Shown one piece after another: positions 53,038 through 61,072 of a DNA stretch of 64,000 bases. This DNA is from Micromonospora saelicesensis (lineage in GTDB: Bacteria; Actinomycetota; Actinomycetes; Mycobacteriales; Micromonosporaceae), in assembly GCF_900091575.1 (NCBI RefSeq), contig NZ_FMCR01000002.1, positions 465,760 through 529,759 on the forward strand, read 5' to 3'. The position numbers were made by a program, and so were the translations under genes. The notes under the pieces are model-generated. The model ran no database searches, was not told where the DNA came from, and saw only the letters and a list, made by a program, of their open reading frames with translations. Position 1 is the first letter of the stretch; each line of letters opens with the position of its first letter.

Positions 53038-53424
53038 TCACGGGCCGTGCGGCAGCGGCTGCGCCAGTGCCCGCAGGTCCGCCGGGAGTTGGGCCAGGGC
53101 GTCCTCGAACTCCCGGTGCCCGACCACCCGGTGCATCGTCTGGAGCACCGCGCGGGTGCCCCGCTCGGCGGCCGGACGGTCGATCCCGGCGCGGTCGGCC
53201 ACCCGGCGCAGGAACTCGTCGTAGCCGAACGCTTCCGGCGGCTCCGCTGCCTTGACCAGCAGCGGGCTCAGCTCGTCGGCCAGGTGGGGGGCCAGAGCGC
53301 CCGCCTCCCCACCGCTGAGCCGCTCGGTGAGAGTCCGCAGGACCGCCTCGGCGAGCGAGCGCGCCTGCTCCGGCGGGAGACCCGCCCGTGCCGCAACCTT
53401 GTCGACGAACGCCAGCTCGGCCAT
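53038..53424 (-). CDS. DUF2267 domain protein
   Basis: A 128-aa helical protein matching DUF2267: FVDKVAARAGLPPEQARSLA, LRTLTERLSGGEAGALAPHL, LPPEAFGYDEFLRRV-like pattern (EPPEAFGYDEFLRRVADRAG) and LPADLRALAQP. Such proteins are small, often stress-linked, of unknown function. ATG 53424 follows a G-rich stretch. Alone between divergent genes. Confidence 0.82.
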   Translation of the reverse strand: MAELAFVDKVAARAGLPPEQARSLAEAVLRTLTERLSGGEAGALAPHLADELSPLLVKAAEPPEAFGYDEFLRRVADRAGIDRPAAERGTRAVLQTMHRVVGHREFEDALAQLPADLRALAQPLPHGP

Positions 53425-53604
53425 CCCCCCGCCCTTCACTTTCGGAAACGCGTGGCTACCCGGGCCCACCGGCAGCAAACCCGGCAGCGGCAGCGGGATG
53501 GTTCTGCTGGTTGCTCCGCGCGGTGCCGTCCGCTTCTCGTACGGTGAGGTCGGACCGGGAACCCGACGGCTGCCCGACGGCGGCCCGTGCCGCAGGAGGA
53601 GCAG

Positions 53605-53937
53605 ATGGCCGTCGACCTGCCCGACGTGATCGACCGCTACTTCCAGGCCGTCAACGACCGGGACCTGGACGCCTTCGTCGCCTGCTTCGCGGACACCGCG
53701 AGCGTCGCCGACGAGGACAAGCTGTACGACGGGCGGGCCTCGATCCGCGCCTGGCGGCAGAAGACGATGGACGCCTACTCGTACACCGCGGAGCCGATCC
53801 GGGTCACGTCGCAGGCGGGCGACTCGTACCTGGCGATCACCCGGGTGTCCGGCGACTTCCCCGGCAGCCCGATCGAGCTGCGGTACCGGTTCACGCTGCG
53901 CGACGGGCTCATCGGCGCCCTGGACATCCGCCCCTGA
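53605..53937 (+). CDS. SnoaL/NTF2-like protein
   Basis: A 110-aa single-domain NTF2-like protein: VIDRYFQAVNDRDLDAFVAC (first helix), FADTASVADEDKLYDGRASI and ELRYRFTLRDGLIGALDIRP. The fold covers ketosteroid isomerases and polyketide cyclases, but no catalytic residues can be assigned. GGAGGAGC five bases before ATG 53605 fixes the start over GTG 53587. Confidence 0.85.
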   Translation: MAVDLPDVIDRYFQAVNDRDLDAFVACFADTASVADEDKLYDGRASIRAWRQKTMDAYSYTAEPIRVTSQAGDSYLAITRVSGDFPGSPIELRYRFTLRDGLIGALDIRP

Positions 53938-54082
53938 CGCCGAGTTCCGTTGCTCAGCGGCGAGGCTGGTCAGGTCCGCCCGCAGGTGATCAACCGCCGA
54001 ACGGACGAGACAGGCAAGAGGGCAGTGGGTGACATGATGTGGCGGCAACAGCTGTCGCTACGAGAAGGGTTCCGGCTGCCCG

Positions 54083-54166
54083 ATGGCGCACTTCGAGGCT
54101 CGCACGTCCACGGCACCCGCGCGGAACGCGGTACCGCTGGCCGGGCAGCCGCACCGGGTGGGCTGA
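54083..54166 (+). CDS. Possible short coupled upstream ORF (27 aa)
   Basis: ATG 54083 opens 27 codons (MAHFEARTSTAPARN and so on to PHRVG) whose third positions are strongly G/C, unlike the overlapping longer frame. Its TGA overlaps the ATG of the ATP-binding protein (TGATG). It could be a leader peptide for coupling. No clear Shine-Dalgarno is seen, so this is tentative. Confidence 0.35.
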   Translation: MAHFEARTSTAPARNAVPLAGQPHRVG

Positions 54167-54585
54167 TGTTGGGCGAGCGACGGGAGACCGTGGCCGAGCA
54201 GAGTGTCGCCACCCACGCCGCGGACACCATGGCGTATCAGGTCGCGACCGACATACGAGCGCTGCGCGCGTTCGTCAGCGCCGGGGCACTGGCCCGCGGT
54301 CTGTCGGCCGAGCGGGTGGAGCTGTTGACGCTGGCAGTCAGCGAGCTGGCCACCAACACGTTGCAGCACACCACCGGCGGCGGCTGGGTACGGCTCTGGG
54401 CCGAGCCGGGTCAGCTGTTCTGCGACGTGGTCGACCAGGGTCCGACGCGGGTGTTCGGCCGGAGCATGCCGGCCGCCGACTCGGTACGGGGTCGCGGGCT
54501 GGCGATCGTGGAGCAGATCTGTGACGAGGTCGCGGTGCTCACCAGCCCCGGGGAGACCGTCGTACGGATTCGTCTGAGTCTGTGA
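54166..54585 (+). CDS. RsbW-like ATP-binding anti-sigma regulatory protein
   Basis: A roughly 139-aa GHKL ATPase of the RsbW/SpoIIAB type: VELLTLAVSELATNTLQHTT (N-box with the E-x-x-x-N), CDVVDQGPTRVF (G1) and GRGLAIVEQICDEVAVLTSP (G2). Such proteins bind and may phosphorylate anti-sigma antagonists. I prefer ATG 54166, which overlaps the upstream 27-aa ORF; a start at 54034 would add 44 residues of poor third-position bias. No sigma or STAS gene is adjacent. Confidence 0.82.
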   Translation: MLGERRETVAEQSVATHAADTMAYQVATDIRALRAFVSAGALARGLSAERVELLTLAVSELATNTLQHTTGGGWVRLWAEPGQLFCDVVDQGPTRVFGRSMPAADSVRGRGLAIVEQICDEVAVLTSPGETVVRIRLSL

Positions 54586-54690
54586 ACGTCGGCGGCGATC
54601 CCCACCCGCCCGGGCCAGGTTGCCTGCCACAATGCGGACAGCCCGGGCCGACGGTGGCACCGGGTCGGACCCGAACGGGAGGACGCCACG

Positions 54691-55068
54691 ATGCCGGACA
54701 GCGCACGCGAGGCCGAGCTGCTCGACGCCGAGCGCACCCTGCAGGCCGCCCAACGGGCCGGCGATGTCGCCGCCCTCGATCAGCTGCTGGTCGACCAGCT
54801 GATCGCCATCGGCCCGGACGGGCGTACCCACAGCAAGCAGGATGACCTGGCCGCCCACCGGGACCGCCGCTCGGTCGTCGAGGAGTTGGTGGAGGAGGAG
54901 CTGGACCTGCTCGTCGTCGGTGCGACGGGGGTGACGTTCTTCCTGGGCCGGGTGTCCGGGGTCTTCGAGGGGGCGCCGTTCGCTGCGCGGCTGCGCTACA
55001 CCCGGACCTGGGTCCACGACGACCCGCACGGCTGGCGGGTCCTGGCCGCACACATCAGCCCGGTCTGA
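54691..55068 (+). CDS. NTF2-like (DUF4440) protein
   Basis: A 125-aa NTF2-like protein: AERTLQAAQRAGDVAALDQL, LIAIGPDGRTHSKQDDLAAH and RLRYTRTWVHDDPHGWRVLA. The pattern matches DUF4440, of unknown function. GGGAGG eight bases before ATG 54691. Its end nearly touches the convergent SMI1 gene (one base between). Confidence 0.85.
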   Translation: MPDSAREAELLDAERTLQAAQRAGDVAALDQLLVDQLIAIGPDGRTHSKQDDLAAHRDRRSVVEELVEEELDLLVVGATGVTFFLGRVSGVFEGAPFAARLRYTRTWVHDDPHGWRVLAAHISPV

Positions 55069-55069
55069 C

Positions 55070-55597
55070 TCAGCTGCCGTCCTCGTCGTCCTCGTCGAGC
55101 AGACCCTGCTCGTCGAGGAACGCGAACCACCGGTCGTCGGCGGGGGTCAGGTCGGCGTAGCCCGGCCCGAGCAGGTAGTAGTCCACGAAGGATTCGACGT
55201 CGGGGGCGAGCTCCTCGAACGCGTCGGACATGAACCACTCGGTGCCGGTGGGTGGGAAGTACCAGATCGCTCCCGTGCCACGGTCCATGAAGATCGGCTC
55301 GTCACTGCGAACGCCGACCACCAGCCAGCCCGCCCGGTCCTGCGGGATGGACGAGAAGTCCGGCGCGTAGTCCAGGTGGTACTGAATTCCCGCGAGGGTC
55401 GACGAGGACGCCAGCTCGACCCGACCCGCCCGCAGCCCGTCGGCCACCAGCAGGAGGTCCCGCAGGTCGGCCGGGAGCCCCGCCGGTACGGCGTCGATGG
55501 CGGCCCCCTCGCCGAACTCGGCGTAGGCCAGGCTGTCCGGCAGATCGGCCAGCTCAGCCCGCAGTTCCTCGATGAGCTGCCGCAGCTCGAGGTTCAA
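55070..55597 (-). CDS. SMI1/KNR4 family protein
   Basis: A 175-aa SUKH-fold protein: LPADLRDLLLVADGL, IFMDRGTGAIWYFPPTGTEW and FMSDAFEELAPDVESFVDYY. SUKH proteins include immunity proteins of contact-dependent toxins, but no toxin gene is next to this one. The C-terminus is very acidic (LDEDDEDGS). TTG 55597 is chosen for its GGAGG at seven bases. Confidence 0.82.
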   Translation of the reverse strand: MNLELRQLIEELRAELADLPDSLAYAEFGEGAAIDAVPAGLPADLRDLLLVADGLRAGRVELASSSTLAGIQYHLDYAPDFSSIPQDRAGWLVVGVRSDEPIFMDRGTGAIWYFPPTGTEWFMSDAFEELAPDVESFVDYYLLGPGYADLTPADDRWFAFLDEQGLLDEDDEDGS

Positions 55598-55706
55598 CGC
55601 ACCACCTCCGTTCGGATGAGGTCCCGTCCGGCATTGCCCCCGGCTGCCCGGAGACCTGCGAGCCGATGCGCGGTTTGGTTCTACCACGCACCAGCTCGCC
55701 AGAGCG

Positions 55707-56531
55707 TCACCTCGCCGAATCCGCCAGCCGGGCCGTTACCACCAGCTCGTCGAGCTGAGCCGACCCGGCGGGTTGCTCCGGCAGCCGGCTGTCGTGCTGC
55801 GCCTCGTCGAGTCGCGACGCCAGCTCGGCCAGGTCCCGGCCGAGGACCGGGCCCGCGACCAGGCCGTCCAACCCACCGTGTTCGGCGGACCGCTTCGCCG
55901 CGATCAGCTCAGGAAGGTACGCCGGCGCCGCCTCAGCGAGCAGCAGGCTCGGCAGGTGTGCCAGCATCCGGCCGGTGCGCATCAGGTGCACGCCGGTGAG
56001 CAGCGCCCGGAAGGCGTAGAGCAGTGGTTTCAGCTCGCCGGTCGTGTCGAACAGCCGCCGCTGGGTGGCGGCGAAGCCGCGGTAGTGGTGCGCGTGGTGC
56101 CGGGTCAGCACCAGCGGTGCCAGCTCGACCAACGCGGCGTGCACCGTCGTGGTGTGCACCACCAGCGGTGACAGCAGCTGTTCGAGCACGTAGCCGTTGC
56201 GCCGCAGCATCAGCCGCACGAACTTGCGCAGGTCGTGGGTGACCAGGTCCAGCTCCACGCCGTCGCGGTCGGTCATGACCGTACGGGTCTCGGTCGGCTG
56301 CGCCAGCCCGATCAGGTCCTCGACCGGAAGCAGATGCGCGCCGCGCAGGTCGACGTCCGAGTCGGTGGACGGGAACCCGTACAGGTGGGCGCCGGAGACG
56401 GTGGCGAACACCAGCGGGTGCGGCTGCTCGGCGACGACGGCGGTCAGGTCGACGCCGACCGGCAGACCCGCGGCCTTCCAGGCCGTCACGCGGAGCACCG
56501 CACGGAGCGTTCCCGGACCGAGATCAACCAC
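55707..56531 (-). CDS. RlaP-type nucleotidyltransferase (second of pair)
   Basis: A 274-aa Pol-beta-fold protein. GAHLYGFPSTDSDVDLRGAH is the nucleotidyltransferase motif with D-x-D, and ELDLVTHDLRKFVRLMLRRN supplies the third acidic residue. The C-terminal helices (HHYRGFAATQRRLFDTTGEL) fit PF10127 (RlaP, linked to RNA repair). Its start ATG 56531 lies 46 bases inside the preceding paralog, so the two are translationally coupled. The partner RNA ligase is not in the window. Confidence 0.82.
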   Translation of the reverse strand: MVDLGPGTLRAVLRVTAWKAAGLPVGVDLTAVVAEQPHPLVFATVSGAHLYGFPSTDSDVDLRGAHLLPVEDLIGLAQPTETRTVMTDRDGVELDLVTHDLRKFVRLMLRRNGYVLEQLLSPLVVHTTTVHAALVELAPLVLTRHHAHHYRGFAATQRRLFDTTGELKPLLYAFRALLTGVHLMRTGRMLAHLPSLLLAEAAPAYLPELIAAKRSAEHGGLDGLVAGPVLGRDLAELASRLDEAQHDSRLPEQPAGSAQLDELVVTARLADSAR

Positions 56532-57184
56532 TGCTCGACCCTTGCCTCGTCGGGCTGGTCGGGTAACGGGCTGGTGGCCAGGTCCGCGGTCATCCGGCTC
56601 ACCAGCCGGTCGCGCCAGGCGACGATCTCGGCCCAGGGCACCTCGCCCGCCTTGACCGCCAGCAGACGGTCCCGGTCCGCGCCCACGTCCAGCACCAGGC
56701 GCCCGGTACGGACCAGGTCACCCCCGGCGGTCAGCAGTCGGATCAGGTGCATGACGTGCCGCCACGCCGGAACGCCGGTGCGGGCGATCCCGCGCTCGGC
56801 CTTTCCGAACTGGGCGGTGGCGTACCGCAGGTAGGTGTCGGCCACCCGTCGGGACAGGAAGGCCGGCGTGAGCGCCCGGAGTTCCACGCCCAGCGGGGTG
56901 CACGTCTCGACCAGCGGAGAGTGCAGCACCTCCAGGACCGTGGGATTCGCCGCCAACCCGAGCGTGCAGACCCGCTCCACCTCCCACCGCACCTGCTCGT
57001 CGAGCGGCCCGTCGTGGTGGCGCGCAGGCTTCCGCAGCCCCCAGAACGCCGAGGCCGGCAGGGCGTACACCCCACGGCGGTCGGTGTCCGAGGCCGCGCC
57101 GGACAGCCCGAACGCGCGGGAACCGACGACCACCTGCAAGATCGTGTGGTCGTCGACCAGCTGATCCGTCAGCGTGTGCTCCAC
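56486..57184 (-). CDS. RlaP-type nucleotidyltransferase (first of pair)
   Basis: A 232-aa paralog with the better-conserved motif VVVGSRAFGLSGAASDTDRR (G-S-x-x-F-G-x-x-D-x-D). ANPTVLEVLHSPL and QFGKAERGIARTG match the family core. GTG 57184 is preceded by GGGAGG at eight bases. The family transfers nucleotides to RNA ends or other targets. The pair overlaps by 46 bp; having two adjacent forms suggests a heterodimer or two substrate specificities. Confidence 0.84.
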   Translation of the reverse strand: MEHTLTDQLVDDHTILQVVVGSRAFGLSGAASDTDRRGVYALPASAFWGLRKPARHHDGPLDEQVRWEVERVCTLGLAANPTVLEVLHSPLVETCTPLGVELRALTPAFLSRRVADTYLRYATAQFGKAERGIARTGVPAWRHVMHLIRLLTAGGDLVRTGRLVLDVGADRDRLLAVKAGEVPWAEIVAWRDRLVSRMTADLATSPLPDQPDEARVEQWLISVRERSVRCSA

Positions 57185-57281
57185 TGCCGCCGCCTCCCCC
57201 GAGCGTTGCGCCGACCGCCCAGCCGGCCGTTGTCCGGTGCACACCATGCCGGTCCGGGAGTGCTGACGTCGAGCCCTTTCC

Positions 57282-57752
57282 TCAGCTCACGACGGCCTCG
57301 ATCGCACCGACGCGCAGGGTGCCGTCGTTGAGGGGCGTGCAGCGGATGCCTCCGGTGGTGCGCAGCGCCTTCCACGTTCCCGGGCCGACGGTGACGTCCA
57401 TCCAGGCGCACGGTCGGGCCGCCCGGTTGACCCGCAGGCTGACCGGGCCGTCGCCGGAGTCCAGCACCAGCACTCTGCCGATCAACTCGTCCACCGCAAT
57501 CCCGGTGGTGAGGATGTTGCGCCGCACCTCGGCCAGGCCGATGCCGACCGGCAGCGACTCCTGGGCGATGACGGTGACGCTGGCGTCGCGGTGTGCCTGC
57601 TGGCCGAAGTACCGGTCGCCGACGATGCCGAGGCCGGCCCGGATCCGGACGGCGTCGACCAGCTCACCGGGCGGGGCCGGGGCCGGGCCGTCGGCGGGCC
57701 GGCCCAGGAAGCGGTGCACGGGCGAGGCCAGCAACTCGACGATCTCCGGCAT
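57282..57752 (-). CDS. MOSC domain protein
   Basis: A 156-aa stand-alone MOSC protein: GLGIVGDRYFGQQAHRDASV, EVRRNILTTGIAVDELIGRV and the conserved Cys in ARPCAWMD. MOSC proteins bind sulfurated molybdenum or deliver sulfur. ATG 57752 is used; the ribosome binding site is weak. There is no molybdenum gene nearby. Confidence 0.85.
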   Translation of the reverse strand: MPEIVELLASPVHRFLGRPADGPAPAPPGELVDAVRIRAGLGIVGDRYFGQQAHRDASVTVIAQESLPVGIGLAEVRRNILTTGIAVDELIGRVLVLDSGDGPVSLRVNRAARPCAWMDVTVGPGTWKALRTTGGIRCTPLNDGTLRVGAIEAVVS

Positions 57753-57772
57753 GCCAGGAATTCTACGAACCG

Positions 57773-57795
57773 GACCTGCCCCGCCGGGGCAGGTC
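57773..57795. terminator. Hairpin GACCTGCCCC-GCC-GGGGCAGGTC
   Basis: A 10-bp perfect stem with a 3-nt loop upstream of the MOSC gene and downstream of the sugar-dehydrogenase-like gene; one of two successive hairpins. Confidence 0.7.
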
Positions 57796-57806
57796 GACGG
57801 ATGAGC

Positions 57807-57844
57807 CGGTGGGGACGGCGACGCGAGCGTCGCCGTCCCCACCG
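57807..57844. terminator. Strong hairpin terminator after the sugar-dehydrogenase-like gene
   Basis: An 18-bp perfect stem (CGGTGGGGACGGCGACGC, 57807-57824, with 57827-57844) around a 2-nt centre lies ten bases from the stop at 57855 on the minus strand. Confidence 0.85.
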
Positions 57845-57854
57845 CGCCCCCGGT

Positions 57855-59954
57855 TCAGGTCGGTGTGCCGGTGACGGTCAGGTTGCGCAGTCGGCCCACG
57901 TTGTCGAACGAGCCGAAGCCGACCCGTCCCGAGCCGAACGTGGTGTCCTTCGCGGTCAGCAGCGGGTCGCGATGCCCGTCGACGTAGACGGCGATCTCGC
58001 CGGTGGCCGGCAGGTGCACCACCCGGACGCGGTGCCATCTGGCATCGGTGATCGCCGGGTTGGCGCCTCGGGAGCGGCCGTTCCACTGGTGGTCGATGCG
58101 CTCCCGGTCGGCGTTGTCCACCTTGAAGATGCCGTTGTGCGGATAGATCGTGTTGTCGGTGGAGAGGTGGGCGTAGTAGAACTCGGTGTCTGAGCGCCAG
58201 CCGAAGACGATGATCACGTCCCGGTTGGTGACCTCCACCGGTGTGTCGAGTCGTACCTGGGCGTCGACCTGCACCGACGACCACGCCGGGCCGTTGGTCA
58301 GCACGGCGTACTCGAAGGGCCGGCGCGGGCCCGGCCGGCTCTCGCCGGCCTCGGCCAGGATGACCTGGTCGCCTGTGAACTGCCACTTCGCCGGCGTCAC
58401 CGGCGCCCAGTTCGCGGCTCCGGCGGTGCGGCGGACTGTGACGTCCCCGACGTCACCGCTGGCGAACTCCCTGGTGCCGGTCACCTTCCAGACCTTTCCG
58501 TTGGCCTTCGCGACGACGTAGAGCTCACCGGCGGCGTCGGTGCCGAAGCGCAGGTCCACCCGGTTGGGGTCACCGGGCGCGCCCGGCGCGGACAGGTCGC
58601 GCATCCGGACCGGGGTGCCCGCCGCGTCGAAGAGCGCGAGCTGGTGGATCGTGGCCAGCCCTCGGCCCCGGCGCATTTCATTGGCCTCGGTGTAGAGCAC
58701 CCGGCCGTCGACCAGGTCGCCGAAGACGTACTTCCCGCGCAGCGCGGGCAGCGCCCGCCCCCGGTAGACGAAGCCGCCGGCCACCGCGACACCGACGTCG
58801 TCGGTGCAGTTCCATCCGGCGGCGGGGTCGTGGTCGTACGCGGCGACCGGGTAGGTGTAGCCGTACCTGTCGTCGTCGGCGGGCAACGGGAGCAGCCGGT
58901 CGCAGGGGTTCGTGGCCGCCTTGTCGAAGACGAAGGAGCCCTCGCGCTCGCTCCAGCCGAAGTTGTCCCCGGCGCGGACCTCGTAGATGGCCTCGACGGC
59001 GTGTTCACCGATGTGCCCGAGGTACATCCGGCCGGTCGCGCGGTCCCAGCTGAACCGGTGCGGGTCCCGGAAACCCACGGCGTAGAGCTCGCCGAGCGCG
59101 CCGGCCCGGCCGACGAACGGGTTCCCGGCCGGGATGCCGTAGCGCCCGTTGGCGGAGTTGGTGCCCCGGGGGTCGATCCGCAGCAGCTTGCCGTGCGGCA
59201 GGGCAAGGTTCTGCGGGTCGGTGTTGCGCGCGCCCTGGCCACCGTCGCCGACGGCGAGGTACAGCAGGCCGTAGTCGCGGTCGTGGCGCTTGGCCGTCGG
59301 GTTGAAGTTGATCTCCTGGATGCCGTGTACCTGGCCGCCGAAGCCGATGCGCAGCACTTCCCGGTGTGTACCGGCGAAGGTGGCGGCGGCCGGATCCGTC
59401 GCCGTCCACTCGGTGATGACACCGTGGAAGAGCGTGTTGGGCTGGGCGTAGTCCGGAACGGCGGTCGTCGTCGACGCCAACTCGGTGTGGATGGTGTAGA
59501 ACCGGCCGTTCACCCCGAACTCCGGGTGGAACGCGACGTACCCGAAGCCCTGGCCGAGCCCACGACCGGAGAAGAACCGCGGCGCGAACGTCGCGGCCAC
59601 GTCCAGGTAGACGTGCGGCACGCCACCCTCGACCAGGTAGAGGCTGCCGTTGAGGTCGGGCACCGCCCGCCGGCCGGAGCCGTCGGGCACCTCCATGATG
59701 GTGTTGATCCGCGCGGTACGCATGAGCCGCGCGTCGGTCGGCGCGGGCGTGGGGTACGACTGCGGGAAGCTGGCGTACTCGCTGAGGACCAGCCCCAGTC
59801 GGGACTGGACCGGCATCTCGGGGATCGGGTCGTAGACCGCGTCGGCGCGCGCGGGCGTGGCGACCAGTGTGGACAGGATCAGCACGAGGGCGGTGAGGCC
59901 GGCCCTCACTGTGGGCCGGCGGACGGTGCCGGCGCGGCGGTGCAGGGTGCGCAC
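57855..59954 (-). CDS. Secreted PQQ-type sugar-dehydrogenase-like protein with C-terminal concanavalin-like domain
   Basis: A 699-aa exported protein. A signal peptide (VRAGLTALVLILSTLVATPA) leads to a glucose/sorbosone-dehydrogenase propeller (about 50-480; GLGQGFGYVAFHPEFGVNGR, LLYLAVGDGGQGARNTDPQN, YAVGFRDPHRFSWDRATGRM, VAVAGGFVYRGRALPALRGK) and a C-terminal beta-sandwich (about 520-699; VIIVFGWRSDTEFYYAHLST, IAVYVDGHRDPLLTAKD) of the LamG/3-keto-disaccharide-hydrolase type. It probably oxidises or cleaves extracellular sugars. AAGGAG at six bases supports GTG 59954. It follows the LamG gene by 37 bp and is under the LacI operator. Confidence 0.9.
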   Translation of the reverse strand: MRTLHRRAGTVRRPTVRAGLTALVLILSTLVATPARADAVYDPIPEMPVQSRLGLVLSEYASFPQSYPTPAPTDARLMRTARINTIMEVPDGSGRRAVPDLNGSLYLVEGGVPHVYLDVAATFAPRFFSGRGLGQGFGYVAFHPEFGVNGRFYTIHTELASTTTAVPDYAQPNTLFHGVITEWTATDPAAATFAGTHREVLRIGFGGQVHGIQEINFNPTAKRHDRDYGLLYLAVGDGGQGARNTDPQNLALPHGKLLRIDPRGTNSANGRYGIPAGNPFVGRAGALGELYAVGFRDPHRFSWDRATGRMYLGHIGEHAVEAIYEVRAGDNFGWSEREGSFVFDKAATNPCDRLLPLPADDDRYGYTYPVAAYDHDPAAGWNCTDDVGVAVAGGFVYRGRALPALRGKYVFGDLVDGRVLYTEANEMRRGRGLATIHQLALFDAAGTPVRMRDLSAPGAPGDPNRVDLRFGTDAAGELYVVAKANGKVWKVTGTREFASGDVGDVTVRRTAGAANWAPVTPAKWQFTGDQVILAEAGESRPGPRRPFEYAVLTNGPAWSSVQVDAQVRLDTPVEVTNRDVIIVFGWRSDTEFYYAHLSTDNTIYPHNGIFKVDNADRERIDHQWNGRSRGANPAITDARWHRVRVVHLPATGEIAVYVDGHRDPLLTAKDTTFGSGRVGFGSFDNVGRLRNLTVTGTPT

Positions 59955-59991
59955 GCGTGTCTCCTTCTCGGTGGGACGGTGCCGAGGGTGG

Positions 59992-60939
59992 TCAGCGGGC
60001 AAGGTGGCGGTACTGCCTCCGCACGTCTTTCGCGGAGACCACACTGTCGAGGAACATCAGGCCGTCCATCCGGCAGTCGCACGGGTTGCGTTCCAGGGTG
60101 TCCTGGGGAAAGCTGCCGCCGATCTTGATGCCCCGGGGGTCGGACGCGGTGGTCACGTGCGGGCCCGGCCCGGACACCAGCCACGGGTCGTCGGCGCGGG
60201 TGTAGAAGCCGTCCACCGGTTCGCCGTTGCGGTAGAGGCCAAGCGCGCCGGTGTTGAAGTCGAAGGTGGCGGCCAGGTGCACCCACTCCCCCACCGGCAG
60301 CAGCTCGCGCCAGTCCCGGGTGGCGGCGAAGGTCTGTGAGTTGCCGCCGTCGAGCCGCCGGCCGAGCGCGACGAGACGCAACTCCCCGTCGACGTCGATC
60401 AGCTCCAGCAGGGCACGGACACCGTGGCCGTCGGAGTCGCCGGTCAGCACTCCGGCCAGGCCGATCGCGTTGTACCTGTCGTCCGGGTCGGCGGTGGTGG
60501 AGTTGGGTAGCGGGCTGTCCATGTTCAGCTTGAACCAGCCCATGACTGTGGTGCCGGCGGTGGCGCTGAAGGCACGCAGCGTCCGTACCCCGCTGGCCGA
60601 CCAGGTGCCGGCCTTCCAGTCGTCGTTGCCGGCGACGGCGGGGGCGACCTGCCGGGTCTGCACCGCGTTGCGGCTGCCCCGGTAGGCGCGGTCCGGCACC
60701 CGCATGGCGGTGCCGCCGTTGATCAGCTCGATCTCGGTACGGGAACGCCCCTGGTCGCGTTCCAGTGCGGGGTCGCCGGGCACCGGGTGGTCGAAGTCGT
60801 ACGCGGCGACCAGGTGCGCGCGCAGCGCCGGGTGGACGTCGGACGACATGCTCCGATCCGCCTGCGCCGGTGGCGCGCTGGCGCCGGTCAGTGCGCCGAT
60901 CGCCAGGAGGGAGACGGCCGCTCGTCGGGCCCTGGACAT
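59992..60939 (-). CDS. Secreted LamG-type concanavalin-like protein
   Basis: A 315-aa exported single-domain protein: signal peptide RRAAVSLLAIGALTGASAPP, then a LamG/laminin-G-3 fold (LVAAYDFDHPVPGDPALERD, TVMGWFKLNMDSPLPN, WVHLAATFDFNTGALGLYRN, LMFLDSVVSAKDVRRQYRHL). It probably binds a carbohydrate. The start ATG 60939 has GAGG at eight bases. It is the first gene after the LacI operator and is co-transcribed with the sugar-dehydrogenase-like gene. Confidence 0.85.
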   Translation of the reverse strand: MSRARRAAVSLLAIGALTGASAPPAQADRSMSSDVHPALRAHLVAAYDFDHPVPGDPALERDQGRSRTEIELINGGTAMRVPDRAYRGSRNAVQTRQVAPAVAGNDDWKAGTWSASGVRTLRAFSATAGTTVMGWFKLNMDSPLPNSTTADPDDRYNAIGLAGVLTGDSDGHGVRALLELIDVDGELRLVALGRRLDGGNSQTFAATRDWRELLPVGEWVHLAATFDFNTGALGLYRNGEPVDGFYTRADDPWLVSGPGPHVTTASDPRGIKIGGSFPQDTLERNPCDCRMDGLMFLDSVVSAKDVRRQYRHLAR

Positions 60940-60977
60940 GGCTGTCACCTCGTTTCGCGGCATGCCGGATGCCGGTC

Positions 60978-61005
60978 ACGTAAGCGCTTACGTAAGCGCT
61001 TACGT
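60978..61005. promoter_or_regulatory. Double LacI-type operator (perfect 28-bp palindrome)
   Basis: Two overlapping GTAAGCGCTTAC sites (60980-60991, 60994-61005) make one 28-bp perfect palindrome. The central CG and TAAGCGCTTA arms are typical of LacI/PurR-family sites. It lies between the LamG gene (minus) and lacI-type gene (plus), so it can control both. Confidence 0.9.
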
Positions 61006-61072
61006 ACCCTAGGCTTCGATCGATGCCACTCGCAACAGATCGGGTGGCATGAATGGTTTCGGAGGGTTGCGG

